From NCBI RefSeq assembly GCF_016724845.1, contig NZ_CP068082.1:3224001-3288000 (forward strand): a stretch of DNA of 64,000 nucleotides, in the 5' to 3' direction. The position numbers were made by a program, and so were the translations under genes. This document shows, piece by piece, positions 41,585 through 51,308 of this stretch. Origin of the DNA: Sphingobacterium spiritivorum. GTDB taxonomy: Bacteria > Bacteroidota > Bacteroidia > Sphingobacteriales > Sphingobacteriaceae. The stretch's first letter is position 1. The number at the start of each line of letters is the position of its first letter. The notes below the pieces were generated by a model that was given only the letters and a program-made list of their open reading frames with translations, was not told where the DNA came from and ran no database searches.

Positions 41585-44032
41585 ATGAAAGTTCTAAAAT
41601 TCGGTGGTACATCAGTAGGCTCGGCAGACAGCATCCGCTCAGTGCTCGCCATTGTAACAGCCGCTTATCAGGCAGGAGAGAAACCCTTAGTCGTATTATC
41701 CGCTATGTCAGGCATTACCAATCTGCTAACGCAGATGGCGGAAGATGCTGCTGAAGGAAAACCATTTGAGTCCGGGATAAAAGTTCTGGAAGAAAAACAC
41801 TTTGAAGTGGTCCGGAAACTGATCGCTGTAAAATTCCAGAATCCTGTTTTTACCAAATTGAAGTTGTTCTTCAATGAAATAGAAGATCTGCTTCAGGGAA
41901 TCTATGCACTGAAAGAGCTGAGCAATCAAAGCCGGGATCTGGTGGTGAGTTATGGGGAGCGCTGCTCTACCTTTCTGGTGTCAAAAATAGCCGAACAGCA
42001 TCTGGAGGAATCCTTGTTTGTAGACGCTTCACATTATATCAAGACAAATTCAAATTTTGGACATGCCAGTGTCAATGATGAGATCACCGATCAACTGATC
42101 CGTGCACTGGCCAATACTAATGCTGACAAACTGATGTTTGTAACCGGATTTATCGGTTCTAACGAAAATGGACGTATTACGACTTTAGGTCGGGGAGGAT
42201 CAGACTATACAGCTGCTATATTCGGGTCTGTACTGAATGCTTCGGCTATAGAGATATGGACAGATGTAAACGGTATGCTGACTGCAGATCCGCGTATCGT
42301 GAAGAAAGCATTCTCTTTGCCAGTTCTCTCTTATACAGAAGCAATGGAGCTTTCCTATTTTGGTGCGAAGGTGATTTATCCGCCGACCATGATTCCTGCA
42401 TTCCTGAAGAAAATTCCGATTATTATCCGTAATACATTCCAGCCGGAATTTGAGGGAACAGTTATTCAGTTTGACAGCGGAAAGACCAGTTATCCGATAA
42501 AAGGTATTTCTTCTATCAGCGATATCTCTGTGATCAATCTGAGCGGTTCAGGTATGATCGGCAAATCCGGTTTCAGCGGTCGTCTGTTCACCTTACTTGC
42601 ACGCGAACAGATCAATGTCGTATTGATTACGCAGTCTTCTTCCGAGCACAGTATTACATTTGCCGTGCACCCGGATGATGCGCGCAAGGCTGTTCAGCTT
42701 ATAGAAGCAGAGTTTGAGCTGGAACTGGAAGCAAATAAACTGGTACGGCCTGAAATTGAAAATGATCTTTCCGTACTTGCCATTGTCGGTGAGAATATGA
42801 AGAAAACCCCGGGAATGTCGGGCAAACTATTCGCCGCACTGGGAAGAAACGGTATCAATGTACGTGCAATTGCCCAGGGATCTTCTGAATTTAATATCTC
42901 GGTGATCATCTCCAAGATCGATCTTGCAAAGGCACTGAATGCGGTTCATGATGCTTTCTTTGCTGAACTCAAGAAAACGCTGCATGTCTTTAATCTGGGG
43001 ACAGGGAATATTGGTTCGACATTGTTCAAACAATTGGAGAATCAGCATGATTTCCTTTCTGATAAAAATGATATTGATATCAAGGTAGTGGGGATATCGA
43101 ATAGCCGGAAGATGGTTTTCAGTGAATCAGGGATCAATCTGGGTAACTGGGAAGAGGATCTGAACGAAAATGGTATAGATGCTGACTTGCCACTGTTTGT
43201 AGAGAAGATGAAAGCAATGAATCTGCCTAACTGTGTTTTTATAGATAATACAGCAAGTAAAATCCCGTCTTCCTATTATGAAGATATCTTCAGATCCAAT
43301 ATATCCATTGTAACCTGCAATAAGATTGCAAATTCGGGCAAATATGAGCAGTATAAGTCTCTGCATGACACTGCGCGTAAATATGGTGTAGATTTCTTTT
43401 ATGAAACAAATGTCGGTGCAGGACTGCCCATTGTACGGGTTCTTAAAGATCTGATGATGAGCGGAGACCGTATTATCAAGATAGAAGCGATCCTGTCCGG
43501 AACAATATCCTATATTTTCAATAACTTTAAAGAAAATGCTTCGTTCTATGACGTGGTTATGAAAGCACAGGAACTGGGGTATACAGAGCCTGATCCGCGT
43601 GATGACCTCGGAGGAGTGGATTTCATGCGTAAGATGCTGATTCTGGCGCGTGATGCAGGTCATGCCATTGAATCTGAAGATGTAGATCTGGGCGCCATTC
43701 TGCCTGAAGCCTGTCTGAAAGCAGATAGTGTGGCTTCTTTTTATGAAGAACTGAAAAAAGAGGATGCGTATTTCGAGGCATTAAAAGCAAAAGCTAAGGC
43801 TGAGAATAAAGTAATCCGTTATATCGGTAAACTTGAAAATGGGAAAGTGGCTATTTCAGTACAATTAGTGGATGAGACGCACCCTTTCTATTCACTTTCG
43901 GGAAGCGACAATATTATCTCCTTTACAACCGAACGCTATAAGGAACGTCCTCTCGTTGTCAAAGGACCGGGAGCAGGTGCTGAGGTAACAGCTGCAGGTG
44001 TATTTGCGGATCTGGTGAATGTCGGTGCTTAA
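41585..44032 (+). CDS. thrA: Bifunctional aspartokinase / homoserine dehydrogenase I
   Basis: 815 aa. The aspartokinase domain (1-300) begins with KFGGTSVGSADSIRSVL and has GRGGSDYTAAIFG. Two ACT-type regulatory regions (about 310-450) follow, then a homoserine dehydrogenase (from about 465, FNLGTGNIGSTLFKQL) with the signature LGGVDFMRKMLILARDAGH. It catalyses the first and third steps from aspartate to threonine. Feedback inhibition by threonine is typical of the family. First structural gene behind the Thr/Ile attenuator; thrB starts a few bases after. Confidence 0.97.
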   Translation: MKVLKFGGTSVGSADSIRSVLAIVTAAYQAGEKPLVVLSAMSGITNLLTQMAEDAAEGKPFESGIKVLEEKHFEVVRKLIAVKFQNPVFTKLKLFFNEIEDLLQGIYALKELSNQSRDLVVSYGERCSTFLVSKIAEQHLEESLFVDASHYIKTNSNFGHASVNDEITDQLIRALANTNADKLMFVTGFIGSNENGRITTLGRGGSDYTAAIFGSVLNASAIEIWTDVNGMLTADPRIVKKAFSLPVLSYTEAMELSYFGAKVIYPPTMIPAFLKKIPIIIRNTFQPEFEGTVIQFDSGKTSYPIKGISSISDISVINLSGSGMIGKSGFSGRLFTLLAREQINVVLITQSSSEHSITFAVHPDDARKAVQLIEAEFELELEANKLVRPEIENDLSVLAIVGENMKKTPGMSGKLFAALGRNGINVRAIAQGSSEFNISVIISKIDLAKALNAVHDAFFAELKKTLHVFNLGTGNIGSTLFKQLENQHDFLSDKNDIDIKVVGISNSRKMVFSESGINLGNWEEDLNENGIDADLPLFVEKMKAMNLPNCVFIDNTASKIPSSYYEDIFRSNISIVTCNKIANSGKYEQYKSLHDTARKYGVDFFYETNVGAGLPIVRVLKDLMMSGDRIIKIEAILSGTISYIFNNFKENASFYDVVMKAQELGYTEPDPRDDLGGVDFMRKMLILARDAGHAIESEDVDLGAILPEACLKADSVASFYEELKKEDAYFEALKAKAKAENKVIRYIGKLENGKVAISVQLVDETHPFYSLSGSDNIISFTTERYKERPLVVKGPGAGAEVTAAGVFADLVNVGA

Positions 44033-44082
44033 TCCTGATGACTGAAATACAATTACTGAATATTAATTACTATACATACACA

Positions 44083-45063
44083 ATGGAACTATCGCAACTG
44101 AAAAAAGATATCAATCTGGAAAAGATGTTGGATGAAATAAGGGTTTTTGCGCCGGCAACGGTTGCCAATATGATCTGCGGATTTGATATTCTGGGTTTCG
44201 CACTGGACGAACCGGGCGATGAAGTCATCATGAAAAGGGTCTCAACACCCGGGGTAGTGATTACCGAGATAACAGGTGACGACGGCCGTTTGCCTTTAGA
44301 TCCTGAAAAAAATACAGTATCGGCATGTGTGCAATTTCTGCTGCATAATCTGGGATTGCAGCATGAAGTAGGTGTCGAAATCAAATTACACAAACATATG
44401 CCTATTGGTTCCGGACTAGGTTCCAGTGCTGCCAGCACTGTTGCAGGTCTCTTTGCCATCAATGCGCTGTTAGGAAGCCCGCTTTCTAAGGAAGAGCTTC
44501 TTCCTTACTGCGTAGAGGGAGAACGACTGGCCTGCGGTACAGGTCACGCAGACAATGTAGCTCCTGCTCTTTTTGGAGGCATTACACTGATTCGCAGCAC
44601 AGAACCTCTGGATGTTATATCCCTGCCGACTCCGAAAGAGTTATATGCAGCGGTCGTGTTTCCGCAGGTAGATGTCCCGACAAGAGATGCGCGTCAACTC
44701 ATCAAAGAAAAAGTATTACTGAAAGACGCTGTCACACAATGGGGAAATATTGCGGGACTCGTAGCCGGCCTGTTCAAGGAAGATTATGACCTTATAGCAA
44801 GAAGTATGCATGATGTATTGATCGAACCTACACGCGCTATTCTGATTCCGCAATTTTATGAAATGAAGCAAATAGCGCTGGACGAAGGCGCATTGAGCTT
44901 TGGTATATCGGGCTCAGGGCCGTCTGTAGTAGCCGTGACAAGAGATAGAACCATAGCTGAAAATATCAAAGCACGTATACAGCATCACCTGAATGAATCC
45001 GAAATAGAAAGTTTCGGATATGTATCATCCGTCAATGTAGAAGGACCTAAAGTTTTAAACTAA
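44083..45063 (+). CDS. thrB: Homoserine kinase
   Basis: About 326 aa from ATG 44083. An in-frame ATG at 44038 adds 15 non-conserved residues, so I chose the later one; this is not certain. GHMP kinase motif PIGSGLGSSAASTVAG binds ATP, ANMICGFDILGFAL is the substrate strand, and SFGISGSGPSVVAV is the third motif. It phosphorylates homoserine. It lies between thrA and thrC in the operon. Confidence 0.95.
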   Translation: MELSQLKKDINLEKMLDEIRVFAPATVANMICGFDILGFALDEPGDEVIMKRVSTPGVVITEITGDDGRLPLDPEKNTVSACVQFLLHNLGLQHEVGVEIKLHKHMPIGSGLGSSAASTVAGLFAINALLGSPLSKEELLPYCVEGERLACGTGHADNVAPALFGGITLIRSTEPLDVISLPTPKELYAAVVFPQVDVPTRDARQLIKEKVLLKDAVTQWGNIAGLVAGLFKEDYDLIARSMHDVLIEPTRAILIPQFYEMKQIALDEGALSFGISGSGPSVVAVTRDRTIAENIKARIQHHLNESEIESFGYVSSVNVEGPKVLN

Positions 45064-45069
45064 CAGAAA

Positions 45070-46377
45070 ATGAAATTATACAGTACTCAGAATAAAGATC
45101 TGCGTGTATCCTTCAAAGATGCCGTATTCAATTCACTGCCTGCAGACAAGGGACTTTATATGCCCGAGGTGATCCCTCAGCTGGATCCCATGTTTATCCG
45201 TAACATTCAGCAATACTCTTTAGAAGAGATTGCATTTACGGTTGCCCATGCTTTGATCGGGCAGGATATCCCGGCTGATGATCTTAAAAAGATCATTAAG
45301 GATGCCATTAATTTTGATGCTCCTGTCCGCTTTCTGAGCAAAGATACAGCGGTATTGGAATTGTTCCACGGTCCGTCTTATGCTTTTAAAGATTTCGGAG
45401 CTCGCTTTATGAGCCGTGTTATGGGCTATTTCTCTCAATCTGATGATAAGTTGTTAGATGTACTGGTGGCTACATCAGGTGATACCGGAGGAGCTGTAGC
45501 ATTAGGCTTTTTAGGTGTAGAAGGGACAAGAGTAACGATTCTGTATCCAAAAGGAAAAGTTTCCGAAGTACAGGAACAGCAGCTTACCACCAACGGGCAG
45601 AATATCCGGGCACTGGAAGTAGACGGTACGTTTGATGATTGCCAGGCGCTGGTGAAGAAGGCATTTAATGATGCTGAATTGAATAGGGAATTAAGATTGA
45701 CATCCGCCAATTCTATTAATATTGCACGTCTTATTCCGCAAACCTTTTATTATTTCTATGCCTATGCGCAATTGAAGGCACAGGGAATCAATCAGGTTGT
45801 CTTCAGTGTGCCAAGCGGCAATTTTGGAAATATAGGTGCCGGATTGCTGGCCTATAAGATGGGGCTTCCTGTTGAAAAATTTGTGGCCGCAACCAATGTC
45901 AATGATACAGTTCCGCGTTTCTTGTCTTCCGGACAATACCAGCCTAAGCCTTCTGTACAGACACTTGCCAATGCTATGGATGTCGGTGATCCGAGTAATT
46001 GGGTGCGTATTCTGGATCTGTTTGATCAGGATCCGGAAGCCTTGAAAAAGGTTGTTACATCCTATACTTACGATGATGATGCGACTAAGGCTGCTATGAA
46101 ACAGCTTTATCTGGAATATCAATATGTCGCTTGTCCGCATACCGCTATTGCCTGGTTAGCTTCACAAGCTTATCTTGGCGAACATCCGGGACAGTATGCT
46201 TCCGTATTTCTTTCTACTGCGCATCCCTGCAAATTTCCGGATGCTATCGATGCAGATGTATTCGAAAAGGTTAAACTTCCGGAAGGAGCGGAGTTGCTGT
46301 CCGGAAAGGAAAAACTGGCAAAAGAATTACCGGTTGATTACGACTTGTTCAAAGCCTATTTGTTAGAAAATAAATAA
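45070..46377 (+). CDS. thrC: Threonine synthase
   Basis: 435 aa, PLP enzyme of the long threonine synthase class. The lysine for PLP lies in GPSYAFKDFGARFM. TSGDTGGAVALG and SVPSGNFGNIGAGLLA bind the cofactor phosphate. It makes threonine from O-phosphohomoserine. Last gene of thrABC, 6 nt after thrB, ending at a strong terminator whose stem begins at the stop codon. Confidence 0.97.
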   Translation: MKLYSTQNKDLRVSFKDAVFNSLPADKGLYMPEVIPQLDPMFIRNIQQYSLEEIAFTVAHALIGQDIPADDLKKIIKDAINFDAPVRFLSKDTAVLELFHGPSYAFKDFGARFMSRVMGYFSQSDDKLLDVLVATSGDTGGAVALGFLGVEGTRVTILYPKGKVSEVQEQQLTTNGQNIRALEVDGTFDDCQALVKKAFNDAELNRELRLTSANSINIARLIPQTFYYFYAYAQLKAQGINQVVFSVPSGNFGNIGAGLLAYKMGLPVEKFVAATNVNDTVPRFLSSGQYQPKPSVQTLANAMDVGDPSNWVRILDLFDQDPEALKKVVTSYTYDDDATKAAMKQLYLEYQYVACPHTAIAWLASQAYLGEHPGQYASVFLSTAHPCKFPDAIDADVFEKVKLPEGAELLSGKEKLAKELPVDYDLFKAYLLENK

Positions 46378-46416
46378 ACATTAAATGGCTTCTTTCAGAA
46401 GCCATTTAATGTTTTA
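46377..46416 (+). terminator. Terminator of the thr operon
   Basis: AACATTAAATGGCTTC and GAAGCCATTTAATGTT form a 16-bp stem with loop TTTCA, then TT. Confidence 0.9.
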
Positions 46417-46468
46417 CGAAAATCATATACTTGTTACGAAGTGCTGTCTCCTTTTTTTAATATTTGCT

Positions 46469-46476
46469 TACCTTTG
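46469..46476 (+). promoter_or_regulatory. -7 element directly before the methyltransferase start codon
   Basis: TACCTTTG is a perfect TAnnTTTG match ending 5 nt before ATG 46482, so transcription should start at or within a few bases of the ATG. Confidence 0.6.
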
Positions 46477-46481
46477 CGACG

Positions 46482-47666
46482 ATGAAATCAGTCATTCTGA
46501 ATAAGGGCAAGGATAAAGCTGCCTGGCAACTGCACCCCTGGGTATTTTCCGGAGCAGTAAACAATGTCTCCGGCAATGTAGAAAACGGAGAAGTCGTATC
46601 TGTATTCAACAGCGATCGTGAATTTATTGCTTATGGTATTTACCATAACCAATCGCGTGTTGCTGTTCGTTTGCTGGAATGGCATCCGGATGCGGCTATT
46701 GATGAAAATTGGTGGCGCAATCGCATCCGTAAGGCTGTGGAAGCCCGTCAGCATCTTTTGACAACTGAGACCAATACTGTTCGTCTGATTTTTGCAGAAG
46801 CAGATTTTATCCCCGGACTTATTGCAGACAAATACGCCGATTACATTTCTATTCAGGTGCATGCTGCAGGTACGGAAAATGTAAAAGCGGTGATAATAGA
46901 TGAACTTACCCGGTTACTTCAACCCAAAGGAATATATGAACGCAGTGATCTGAAGTCCCGTGAGTACGAAGGTCTTCCAAATACTAACGGTCTCCTGTCC
47001 GGAGAATTACCTCCGGAGTTTGTCGATGTCGTAGAGAATGGTATCCGTTATAAGGTGAATATTATAGATGGACAAAAATCCGGTTTCTATTGCGATCAGC
47101 GTGAAAACAGATATCTGACTGCACAATATGTGAAAGACAAAAGAGTACTGGACTGCTTTTGTTATTCAGGAGGTTTTACTTTGAATAGCATTCAGCAAGG
47201 TGCGGCTGCGGTTACTGCTGTGGACAGTTCGGCTCTGGCGATCGAAACATTGGAACGCAATATGGTTGTCAACGGATTTGAGACTTCCGCTCATCGGTTT
47301 ATCTTATCGGATGTGAATAAGCAGTTGCGTACTTTTATTGAAGAGGAAGCGAAATTTGATGTCGTGATCCTGGATCCGCCCAAATACGCACCTTCAAGAT
47401 CTTCATTGGAAAAAGCATCCAGAGCCTATAAAGATCTTAACAGAAGAGGCATGATGCTATTGGAAAGCGGCGGATTGCTTGCTACTTTCTCCTGTTCAGG
47501 AGCCATGGATATCAGTACATTCAAACAGGTCATTGCCTGGGCTGCACTCGATGCAGGTAAGGAAATTCAGTTTATAAGACAATTTCATCAACCTGAAGAT
47601 CATCCCGTCCGGGCTTCCTTCCCCGAAGGGGAGTACCTCAAAGGTTTATTGGTACGAATACTTTAA
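46482..47666 (+). CDS. Class I rRNA large subunit methyltransferase (RlmI-like)
   Basis: 394 aa from ATG 46482; the frame is open further upstream from a TTG, but that would overlap the promoter. A PUA domain (1-70) is followed by a methyltransferase domain with SAM motif CYSGGFTLNSIQQGA, acidic VDSS, and catalytic loop VVILDPPKYAPSR. Family members (RlmI/YccW) make 5-methylcytidine in 23S rRNA. The mRNA may be leaderless. Confidence 0.92.
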   Translation: MKSVILNKGKDKAAWQLHPWVFSGAVNNVSGNVENGEVVSVFNSDREFIAYGIYHNQSRVAVRLLEWHPDAAIDENWWRNRIRKAVEARQHLLTTETNTVRLIFAEADFIPGLIADKYADYISIQVHAAGTENVKAVIIDELTRLLQPKGIYERSDLKSREYEGLPNTNGLLSGELPPEFVDVVENGIRYKVNIIDGQKSGFYCDQRENRYLTAQYVKDKRVLDCFCYSGGFTLNSIQQGAAAVTAVDSSALAIETLERNMVVNGFETSAHRFILSDVNKQLRTFIEEEAKFDVVILDPPKYAPSRSSLEKASRAYKDLNRRGMMLLESGGLLATFSCSGAMDISTFKQVIAWAALDAGKEIQFIRQFHQPEDHPVRASFPEGEYLKGLLVRIL

Positions 47667-47677
47667 CAATATTTTGG

Positions 47678-47707
47678 AAGGCTGTAGAGGAACAGCCTTT
47701 TTGTTTT
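47678..47707 (+). terminator. Terminator after the methyltransferase
   Basis: AAGGCTGT and ACAGCCTT form an 8-bp stem with loop AGAGGA, and T-rich sequence follows. Confidence 0.8.
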
Positions 47708-47723
47708 TAATTTATATTTTATT

Positions 47724-48929
47724 ATGGTTGCTAATTTTAAAGATAACAAACCTGTTTTTTCAATTCTTTTTGCCGTAAGTTTTATTCACCTGCTCAATGA
47801 CTTTGTTCAGGGCATTATTCCTTCTGTGTATCCTTTACTGAAGGACGAGCATCATCTTACCTTCTCCCAGATCGGGATGATCACCTTTGTGTATCAGATG
47901 GCCGCATCTATCTTTCAACCCGTAGTAGGGTCTTTCACAGATAAGCGACCTCAGCCGTATTCTCAGATTATCGGGATGGCATTTTCATTAGTAGGACTTA
48001 TCCTGTTTTCGTATGCACATAGTTATGAGATTATTCTGATAGCTGTGTTTCTTGTAGGTGTCGGATCTTCTATTTTTCATCCAGAGTCGTCCAGGGTAGC
48101 CTACATGGCTTCCGGAGGAAAAAGAAGTCTTGCTCAGTCTATCTTCCAGATCGGTGGTAATGCCGGAACAGCGCTGGCACCTATTCTGGTTGCATTTTTT
48201 ATTCTTCCCAAAGGGCAGCAAGCCATTGTCTGGTTTGCGATTGTCCCTATTTTAGGTAAGGTAGTTGCACTGTATATCGGTAAATGGTACAGCCGTAAAT
48301 TAGAGCACCGTACCACCGTCAAGAATAAGACGATCAGCGTACCGGATCTTTCTAACAAGAAAATCACTTTGTCCGTCGTAGTCTTGCTGCTGCTGATCAT
48401 TTCTAAATATTTTTATATTGCCAGTATTACCAACTATTTTCAGTTCTTCACGATGGAGAAATTTGGTATCTCTGAAGTACAGGCACAGGTATTCTTATTT
48501 TACTTTCTGATAGCAGTGGCAGTAGGGACGTTGTTGGGAGGTATATTCGGTGACCGTTTTGGCCGTAAATATGTGATCTGGTTTTCTGTACTGGGTGTAG
48601 CACCGTTTTCATTAGCTCTTCCGTACGTTGACTTTACGACGACTGGTATTCTTATCGTGATTATCGGATTGATCCTGTCTTCTGCATTTCCTTCCATTAT
48701 TGTATATGCGCAGGAGCTGCTTCCCCGTAAGTTAGGAATGGTGTCAGGATTGTTTTATGGGTTTGCTTTTGGTATGGGAGGCTTGGGATCTGCATTGTTA
48801 GGCTGGTACGCAGACCATACTTCTATCACCTTTATCTATCATATCTGTTCGTACTTACCATTGATCGGTATTGTGGCCTATTATCTTCCTGATCTGCAAA
48901 AAACGACATACAGAGAAGTCGAATTCTGA
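47724..48929 (+). CDS. MFS transporter, fosmidomycin-resistance (Fsr) type
   Basis: 401 aa with twelve predicted TM helices. The N-terminal SFIHLLNDFVQGIIPSVYPLLK and the pattern GSSIFHPESSRVAYMASGGKR are typical of the Fsr subfamily. GDRFGRKY is the conserved loop 8-9 MFS motif. Probably a proton-linked drug or metabolite exporter in the inner membrane. Monocistronic. Confidence 0.88.
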   Translation: MVANFKDNKPVFSILFAVSFIHLLNDFVQGIIPSVYPLLKDEHHLTFSQIGMITFVYQMAASIFQPVVGSFTDKRPQPYSQIIGMAFSLVGLILFSYAHSYEIILIAVFLVGVGSSIFHPESSRVAYMASGGKRSLAQSIFQIGGNAGTALAPILVAFFILPKGQQAIVWFAIVPILGKVVALYIGKWYSRKLEHRTTVKNKTISVPDLSNKKITLSVVVLLLLIISKYFYIASITNYFQFFTMEKFGISEVQAQVFLFYFLIAVAVGTLLGGIFGDRFGRKYVIWFSVLGVAPFSLALPYVDFTTTGILIVIIGLILSSAFPSIIVYAQELLPRKLGMVSGLFYGFAFGMGGLGSALLGWYADHTSITFIYHICSYLPLIGIVAYYLPDLQKTTYREVEF

Positions 48930-48960
48930 TCTCCTGTAATGTATAAACCGGTTTAAAAGT

Positions 48961-49001
48961 AAAAAGACCTCGTTAGCTGCTATTGTTAACGAGGTCTTTT
49001 T
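48961..49001. terminator. Bidirectional terminator
   Basis: AAAAAGACCTCGTTA and TAACGAGGTCTTTTT form a 15-bp stem with an 11-nt loop between the convergent MFS and SGNH genes. Confidence 0.92.
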
Positions 49002-49044
49002 AGTATGGGTAAGGCGGATACGTATAAATTTCCGGTATACAGGA

Positions 49045-49809
49045 TTATTTAATGGTATTTAACCAGGATTCTGCCATTAATGTTGCTCCTGCAAGACTGG
49101 TATGTACGCCATCTGTAGTCCAGTAATTACCCGGAGCCTCAGCGAGTGCCTTGTCAAAAATAGTCTGATAAGGGATCAGGATCGCTTTAAATTCTTTCGC
49201 AACATCACGTGCCGCCTGTTGATAGCCTTCAAAAGCCGGATACCATGCATCAGTTACATGTTTTACCCCTTTCAGTCCAAAGGGTTCACCGATAATAAGC
49301 TGTACGTTAGGTAACTGTTTCAAGGTGTCGTCCAGCAGTTTCTGATACTGCTCTTTATACTGTTGTGCTGTATTGCTGGCGCCGCTATCCATTGTCCTCC
49401 AAAAGTCGTTAACACCGATCAGGATGCTCAGGATAGTAGGTTTGATATCAAAAGTATCCCTTTGCCAGCGTTTTTGCAGATCCGGTACCCGGTTACCGCT
49501 GATACCTTTATTGAAGATCTTAATGTTTTTGGATGCATGTTCGGACAACAGACTGCCTGCTGCTAACAGGGCATAGCCGCTTCCGAATGCGGAAGTTTCA
49601 TTGGGATTAGGATTGTCCTTCTGACGACCGGCATCTGTAATGGAGTCTCCCTGAAAAAGTATGATATCATTTTTCCTAATGCTGATCTGATTACCTTTTG
49701 CAGGTAAGGACAAATTGTTTTCACGACCTTGTAGTAATGAGGTGCCGGCCACGGCTGCACCTACGGTAAGCAGACTTTTGCTGATAAAAGATCTTCTGTT
49801 TGTATTCAT
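49045..49809 (-). CDS. SGNH/GDSL hydrolase with twin-arginine type signal
   Basis: 254 aa. The N-terminus NRRSFISKSLLTVGAAVAG is a Tat-type signal. SGNH blocks are in order: block I FQGDS56ITDAG, block II G in ISGNRV, block III IGVND, and block V TTDGVH. It should be a periplasmic or surface esterase, acting perhaps on acetylated carbohydrate. An 8-bp dyad (ATGCTTAT/ATAAGCAT, 49821-49841) lies just upstream of its start. Confidence 0.88.
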   Translation of the reverse strand: MNTNRRSFISKSLLTVGAAVAGTSLLQGRENNLSLPAKGNQISIRKNDIILFQGDSITDAGRQKDNPNPNETSAFGSGYALLAAGSLLSEHASKNIKIFNKGISGNRVPDLQKRWQRDTFDIKPTILSILIGVNDFWRTMDSGASNTAQQYKEQYQKLLDDTLKQLPNVQLIIGEPFGLKGVKHVTDAWYPAFEGYQQAARDVAKEFKAILIPYQTIFDKALAEAPGNYWTTDGVHTSLAGATLMAESWLNTIK

Positions 49810-49820
49810 GATAGAGGTTT

Positions 49821-49841
49821 ATGCTTATCTAATATAAGCAT
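49821..49841. promoter_or_regulatory. Inverted repeat upstream of the SGNH hydrolase
   Basis: ATGCTTAT and ATAAGCAT, 5 nt apart, lie 12 nt before the minus-strand start. It could be an operator or a 5' UTR hairpin. Confidence 0.4.
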
Positions 49842-50029
49842 TGATTATTATAATTATAGTTTTAAAATGAGATTTATTTGGTAATAAGATCACAATAAAG
49901 GGTTGCATTTTTTTGTCCTTTTTTTGTGTACTCTCAGTGGAAGGTTTGCAGAGATTGTCTGTAACTGTAGTCATTAGCTATTGCAGAGCTGGATTTTTAC
50001 GAATAAATATCCGTCAGAAAATATGAAAT

Positions 50030-50064
50030 AAATAAGGGAACATCTGATATGTTCCCTTATTTGT
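50030..50064 (-). terminator. Terminator after the class III aminotransferase
   Basis: AAATAAGGGAACAT and ATGTTCCCTTATTT form a 14-bp perfect stem with loop CTGAT. Confidence 0.88.
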
Positions 50065-50069
50065 ATATA

Positions 50070-51257
50070 CTAAGTATATTTTTCTACTCCTGCCAGAATA
50101 ATAGTACAGGCTTCTCTGATCTGATCTGTACTGATGTTCAGCGGAGGTGCTACCCTAAGTGCTGTCTCGCAGTGCAGGTACCAGTCTATCATCACACCGT
50201 GTTCAGCACAATACTTACTAACCTGGTAGACCTGATCAAAATTTTCCAGTTGCAGACACATCATCAGTCCTAATCCACGTATCTCTTTAATTTTAGGATG
50301 CTGGAGCAACTGACGGAAAAGCAATGCTTTCTCCTCTACCTGTTCAATCAGTTTTTCATCTTTTATGACTTGTAAGGATGCTCTTGCTGCGGCACAACTT
50401 ACAGGATGTCCGCCGAATGTGGTAATATGGCCCAGCATAGGATTGTCTTTGATTACATCCATAATCTGTTTAGGTGCAACAAATGCGCCCAGAGGCATTC
50501 CTCCACCTATACCTTTTGCGAGCATAAGAATGTCGGGGACAATGCCAAAGTGTTCGAAAGCAAAGAGTTTTCCGGTACGTCCGAATCCGGTTTGTATTTC
50601 ATCAAAGATTAACAGTGTTCCGGTTTCATCGCAGCGTTTGCGCACAGCCTGCATATAAGCCACATCCGGAACACGTACGCCGGCTTCACCCTGAATAGCT
50701 TCCAGTATGACGGCTGCGGTCTTATCCGTGATCGCAGACAGATCCGAAAGATCGTTAAAGGTGATAAAGTCTATCTCCGGTAATAAGGGTGCGTAGGCTG
50801 TTTGATACTCTTCATTACCGATGAGACTCAAGGCACCCTGCGTGCTTCCGTGGTATGCTTTTTTTGCAGCTATGATCTGTCTTCTTCCTGTGAAACGTTT
50901 TGCGATTTTCATGGATCCTTCTACAGCTTCTGCTCCGCTGTTTGTCAGGTATACTGATTCAAAAGAGGGGGGCAGGACCGCCAGCAGATCTGTTGCAAAC
51001 TGTACCTGTGGCGCCTGTACAAACTCACCATATACAGTTACATGGAGATACTTATCCAGTTGCTGCCGTATTGCCTCCAGTACCTTAGGATGTCTGTGAC
51101 CTATATTGCTCACATTAAAACCGGATACCAGATCCATATATTGTTGTCCCTGCGGACCATATAAATAAATTCCTTCTGCTTTTTCTACTTCTACCAGACG
51201 GGGAGAGTTTGATGTCTGGGCTGTATTCATCAGGAATAATTCACGATTACTTAACAT
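50070..51257 (-). CDS. Class III PLP-dependent aminotransferase
   Basis: 395 aa. PLP lysine is in DILMLAKGIGGGMPLG, and the FDEIQTGFGRTG motif holds the cofactor-binding Asp. NSGAEAVEGSMKIAKRFTGR is the phosphate loop. It resembles the acetylornithine/ornithine/4-aminobutyrate aminotransferase family, but no arginine or polyamine gene is nearby, so the substrate is open. It is downstream of a Spy-like periplasmic protein by 51 nt, on the same strand. Confidence 0.92.
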   Translation of the reverse strand: MLSNRELFLMNTAQTSNSPRLVEVEKAEGIYLYGPQGQQYMDLVSGFNVSNIGHRHPKVLEAIRQQLDKYLHVTVYGEFVQAPQVQFATDLLAVLPPSFESVYLTNSGAEAVEGSMKIAKRFTGRRQIIAAKKAYHGSTQGALSLIGNEEYQTAYAPLLPEIDFITFNDLSDLSAITDKTAAVILEAIQGEAGVRVPDVAYMQAVRKRCDETGTLLIFDEIQTGFGRTGKLFAFEHFGIVPDILMLAKGIGGGMPLGAFVAPKQIMDVIKDNPMLGHITTFGGHPVSCAAARASLQVIKDEKLIEQVEEKALLFRQLLQHPKIKEIRGLGLMMCLQLENFDQVYQVSKYCAEHGVMIDWYLHCETALRVAPPLNISTDQIREACTIILAGVEKYT

Positions 51258-51308
51258 GTTGATTTTGATTTAAATAAAAAGAAGAAGTCTTTTGGACTTC
51301 TTCCTGTA

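Noticed and set aside
43127..43663. 178-codon minus-strand ORF
   Set aside because: Lies wholly inside thrA on the opposite strand with no protein-like features.
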